From Gyromitra esculenta (lineage: Eukaryota > Ascomycota > Pezizomycetes > Pezizales > Discinaceae): DNA of 64,000 bases. Of this stretch, positions 60,460-64,000 are shown piece after piece. Under the pieces are notes generated by a model. That model saw nothing but the letters and a program-made list of their open reading frames with translations, was not told the DNA's origin and ran no database searches. Every line of letters begins with the position of its first letter. The first letter of the stretch is position 1. The position numbers were made by a program, and so were the translations under genes. Where the stretch lies: the NCBI GenBank assembly GCA_038503075.1, contig JBCAML010000023.1:840153-904152 (forward strand), read 5' to 3'.

Positions 60460-61889
60460 CTACATCCTACAAGACAGCTGGTTAGATCGGCTAATGTGAT
60501 GAAGTGAACATGGGGAGGATCTCGGTGTCAATACCTTCAACATTGAAAATTTGATAAGTAGTCTCTTCAACCGGTCAAACTCCAAACAATCTACAGGTAC
60601 CTCCTCTGTTCTCTCTCGGACAAGGACTGAAACATGACCCTTACAATACAACCGGAGGAACCGAACTTGCAGACCCGCACACATAATTCCTACGATCTGT
60701 AGTCTCCCGGTGACCATCGGATCAAAATCCACGCGCTGGTGTAGCGTAAAAAGCATATCTCTCAAAGCCTTGATTAGTTTGTTAATATCTACTAGTGACT
60801 TTGTAGACTTGGCCCCTACACTCCCGAAGGTGTTGGTAACCTCCATAGCGCCAAATTCCTCACTGTGATCTTTGATCGATCGGATGATGCCGTCCATCTT
60901 CGGGCCATTGACCTGCCTCTGCGTCGGCAGCGTACGATGACGATTTCTCCGACTGGCGGTGGAACGACAAGCAGTTTCCTTATGGACCATTCGAACTCCA
61001 TCTAGTCCAAGAATAGGATGATCAATGATATTTGCCCAGAGAGAACTCGAGAGAGTGTCTTCGAGTTGTGGTGCTCGAAGCGGTTGGTCGGGATCCTCCC
61101 AAAGGCCAAGGATATGCTGCACAGCCAAATCTGCTGACCATATATCATAATGTTTTGCACGATCATAGACTTCATCCTCTTGTTTGTACCGCGTGCTGTC
61201 GACCTGATGCCTGAACTCAGCACCGTTTTTGCTCCGTCAAACCGATCAAAACTCTTGAATAGCGGCATCAACTTCTCATTCGACAGCGGTGGAACAGTTG
61301 ACTTGATCTCTGACCATTCCTGTTTCGAAAACCAGCCCCTACAAGTATTGCCATCGTCGTCGTCGTCATCGTCATCATCGTCACCCAAATCGAGGATAAA
61401 AGATCGTGCGAGGTCCGCATAGAAACCAACACCGCCAGCTTCATGGAGCTTGTCATAGAGGACGGTTTCCACATCTCGGCCGGATGACAGGATCCACCGG
61501 TAGCCTTCGGTGTTTCTATAGGCTGTTTTAAACGCCGCGAATTGTGGAGGGAGGGGTGAGGTTGAGGTATCACTAAAAACATCCCAATCACCCTTTTCCT
61601 CTTCGGCACCGTTATCTAGAATCCCCGAATCATCTATCCCTGGCTCCTCGTCACTGCCCCTGTTGGATAGTAGCGGCGAGGATGGATCGGAATGGCTATT
61701 GTTGTTAATAGTGACAGATGCGGTGCCCATGGTATTGAAAACTGGTGCGCTGCTGCCATTATTGAAAACGGGCGCGTAATTGATCGTTGCGGGGATTGGC
61801 GGTGGCCTCCCTGCTGATTTCTTGAGGGAAGCCCATAATTTGGCGTATTTTCGGTCCGCTGAGTCTTTCTGAAAAGATTTAGCAGCCAT
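60460..61889 (-). pseudogene. Uncharacterised fungal protein with poly-Asp tract, frameshifted
   Basis: Two long minus-strand frames overlap at 61002-61128 and read as one protein if the frame changes near 61140-61190. The first part (ATG at 61889) has a Ser/Asn-rich linker, then SSGRDVETVLYDKLHEA, RSFILDLG, a run of ten Asp from a GTC microsatellite, and WFSKQEWSEI. The second part continues VYDRAKHYDIWSADLAVQHI, then KMDGIIRS, EFGAMEVTNTF and KGHVSVLV. The order resembles large fungal hypothetical families whose C-terminal half has a D...E.x layout reminiscent of PD-(D/E)XK nucleases, but this resemblance is weak and from memory. A single-base error in the assembly would make it intact, so gene versus pseudogene is open. 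It is the last recognisable gene before the telomere. Confidence 0.55.
61349..61382. repeat. GTC/ATC trinucleotide microsatellite (poly-Asp codons)
   Basis: A run of GTC, interspersed with ATC, gives ten consecutive Asp codons on the minus strand of the acidic-repeat protein gene. Slippage here could change protein length without frame loss. Confidence 0.8.
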
Positions 61890-62010
61890 CGTGTTCACAT
61901 CCCATCGAAGCCCAGCATGCACCAGGATTACGACGGGCAATAGGAAAGGGTGGCATCGGATATTGCGAGAGAGAAGGGAAAGGGCAGTGAATCAACCCCA
62001 CCACGTCAAG

Positions 62011-62305
62011 ACAAGCTAGCAGGTCATCTTGGGCAATGGGCACCGACGCATGGGCGGCAGGTCGGACAAGCTTGCAGGTTATCCGGACCACCCCAGCAAC
62101 ATGGTGTCAGTTACGAGAGCTAACAGGTCTCGCTTCTGGATTCTAGGCATATTTTGTGTGGTTGAGGCACAGAAGGAAGACTGAAGGGAAGAAAGTTGTA
62201 TGGGAAAGTGGGGAGCGTCGAGACAAGCTAACAGGTCATCTCGACGATGGGCACCAATGCTGGACGAAGAGCCGAACAAGCTGGCAGGTTATCCGGGCTT
62301 GCCTA
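62011..62305. repeat. Imperfect direct repeat, units about 212 bp apart
   Basis: Segments at about 62011-62100 and 62223-62305 share the pattern GACAAGCTARCAGGTCATC ... GATGGGCACC ... CAAGCTNGCAGGTTATCCGG. A third partial unit (GCTAACAGGTCTCG) lies at 62119. The copies are diverged by scattered changes. Confidence 0.6.
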
Positions 62306-62388
62306 GCATCATAGGTGCATAGAAGGGAGAGGGTAAATAAGATTAAAAGGGGAAAAGTTAGAACTAGTGAATATATATATACCTCCTT

Positions 62389-62562
62389 ATATCGGCTCAG
62401 AAGTCTATCTGCCCTCTGGCACGCCTCATCGGTATGGCATCGAGCATTGCAGGATGCAATATCCTTGAGCGATTTGGCCCATGAATCAACGATCATGCGG
62501 CGCGTTGCATTCCGGCGGTGTCTGTACTTCAAGAAATCGACGAGGTTCCATCTGCTGTGATG
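62389..62562 (-). CDS. Exon-like fragment upstream of the acidic-repeat protein
   Basis: A minus-strand frame without stops reads WNLVDFLKYRHRRNATRRM then a helical, Cys-containing stretch ending LLSRYKE, followed by a donor-like GTATAT. It could be a 5' exon of the neighbouring minus-strand gene, with a long intron across the tandem repeat at 62011-62305, or a fragment of another gene. No start codon or family is recognised. Confidence 0.3.
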
Positions 62563-63973
62563 AGATTTGAAATAGTCTGAATTATTTTTGTGGGCTATAT
62601 GGCATTAGTAAAGCTGGCAGAAAGCTAGGGAGGGAAGATGGGGAAGAGTGAGAACCTGTTTGCTTTGCTGGCATTAGTATAGGAGAGGTTTGATTGGCTT
62701 GGCGCGATAGCCCAAACGAGGGAGGTGAGGATCTGTTAGGTGATATAAACGCTCGTCTGGTGACGGTGGATACATGTGGATATCTTAATAGGATGTTGAG
62801 GGAAAGAGGGGGTGGAAGGCGTGGAAGAACGAATGAAAGAAAGGAAACAAAGGAGGTTGGGGAGGTGGGGGCATAATGCCAAGCCTTGAATGTTTCACAA
62901 TACTGCTGCTTAGTCATATAAATAGCCCCCCATAAACAATATGCAATTTTAGAGGAACTAGCTACATATAGATTCAAGGCAGAAGAAGACACTTGAGCTC
63001 AAAACGTCCAGGCAGCGACGGTGTTTTGCTTCATTTACAGACGGGATGTCACTGTTTATTAAAGAATCTACGCTTCAGCATTCTCACTGTAAGAACTGTT
63101 GCTCAAAGCGCTTTCTACCACAGAATAAAGATCACACAAGAGGACGGCCACAAATTACTATGATCAAGATTGAGTGGGAACTTATGTAGGAAATAAATGA
63201 AGCAAGACAGAAAGTTCTTCCATGCACGCCTTCCACTATATTCTATATGCCTCCATTCTAGAAGTCCTCTGCATAAACGATAGAGCCCGAATAGTCGCCT
63301 AAATAAGCGAATACCAAAAAAAAACACTAGTAGCGATACGAATAACATAAAAGTAGTCTAAATAATTCTCGTAAAAGCATAAAAGTTTCTACGAAAGCAG
63401 AGGAAGTTCTCATGAAGTGAACAGAATCAATATCATTAACGATAATGTAGCTTATCGCAGCCTTTTTCAAGAACTCGCTGAAAGCCTTTTATGTGGAACG
63501 CATTCAAGATAGTCGCTGTAGCGAGCCGTAAGCTGAAGTCAAGATCCACGCGGCTATTGGCGTTTCACTGCTTTGGCTCGATGTGACTCGCTACCGAGCA
63601 TATGATAATATATACAACCCTCTTACATGGATGCGGACAGCAGTGATCCGAATCAAGACCTTTCACGACACGCGACGATGTAATTTCGATCGACGGGCGA
63701 GACATAGCTGCATTTTTCGGTGAATTTCAACTCACAGACGCTGGCCATCTAATATCCCAGATGTGAGAACTCGGGTAAACCCGTAAACACGCAGCGATAC
63801 TACGCATGGCTACGCACTCCGCCACGACGCAATAGTACGATGCGGGCCGTCGGTCCTCGGTTATCCTCGCCCGAGGGCTCCGCTAAGTCCGACGCCAAGA
63901 CGCCAAGCCGGCTCGGAGATAACATCCGTTCCGTTCCGTGCCAAGATGCCAAGGGTTGTACCACCTTCCTAAT
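62563..63973. other. Subtelomeric DNA without a gene
   Basis: Low-complexity purine-rich stretch at 62790-62870. The last 200 bp are GC-rich with repeated CGCCAAG motifs (63891, 63900, 63941-63950 as variants) next to the telomere. Confidence 0.5.
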
Positions 63974-64000
63974 CAGGGTTTAGGGTTTAGGGGTTTAGGG
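63974..64000 (+). repeat. Telomeric repeats at the right edge
   Basis: The window ends in CAGGGTTTAGGGTTTAGGGGTTTAGGG: three units of TTTAGGG or TTTAGGGG type with the G-rich strand running toward the edge, as expected for a right chromosome end. Most filamentous fungi have TTAGGG; the extra T and extra G are unusual, though three units are too few to define the repeat. Confidence 0.8.

Noticed and set aside
62582..62992. 136-codon minus-strand frame
   Set aside because: Mostly Ser/Pro low complexity from a purine-rich tract; no domain.
1..64000. CRISPR array or bacterial defence system
   Set aside because: No array of equal repeats with spacers and no bacterial gene organisation; introns, LTRs and the telomere indicate a fungal chromosome.

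Overview
The window looks like the end of a chromosome from a filamentous ascomycete (Pezizomycotina-type genome). The last 27 bases are three telomere-type units reading toward the right edge. Introns that can be placed are 40-82 nt with GT/AG ends and CTAAC-like branch sites. The identifiable genes belong to fungal families, and the repeats are fungal-style solo LTRs and small inverted-repeat elements. Genus cannot be read from the sequence. Most of the 64 kb is gene-poor, mutated subtelomeric DNA. Only five or six loci look like genes, and several of those are broken.

Layout. 1-13 kb: no intact gene. It holds a 600-bp solo LTR carrying two further insertions in opposite orientation (3469-4879), a TA-flanked MITE (5217-5438), the C-terminal end of a hAT transposase (8011-8360, minus), two abutting solo LTRs (10940-11340) and a minisatellite-bearing element (about 11740-12800). 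13-28 kb: degraded intergenic DNA with foldback elements (19254-19832, 22229-22517) and relics of unrecognised genes (17604-17806, about 24080-24900, 25579-25743). 28-29.5 kb: an intact, GC-rich fungal HNH-nuclease-domain gene just downstream of an interstitial telomeric repeat. 31.8-34.6 kb: two adjacent protein-kinase relics; a solo LTR sits inside an intron of the second. 35-45.9 kb: solo LTRs, inverted-repeat elements, a second copy of the minisatellite element in the opposite orientation, and a Gag relic with a CCHC knuckle.

The right third is richer in genes: an intact orphan gene (48158-48904), a seven-exon questin-oxidase-like gene with an 8-nt microexon (51384-53079), a small secreted protein gene (55171-55476, minus), an H-type lectin pseudogene (58158-59156), and a frameshifted acidic-repeat protein gene (60460-61889, minus). 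The telomere follows at 63974-64000.

No pathway links the genes. The questin-oxidase-like gene has no polyketide synthase or other tailoring gene beside it. The common theme is decay: repeats reduced to solo LTRs, target-site duplications that differ by single transitions, and Trp codons turned to stops in the lectin relic. This pattern is compatible with repeat-induced point mutation (RIP) in a duplicated subtelomere, but that is inference and was not measured. No computation or database search was run; all calls are from reading the sequence.
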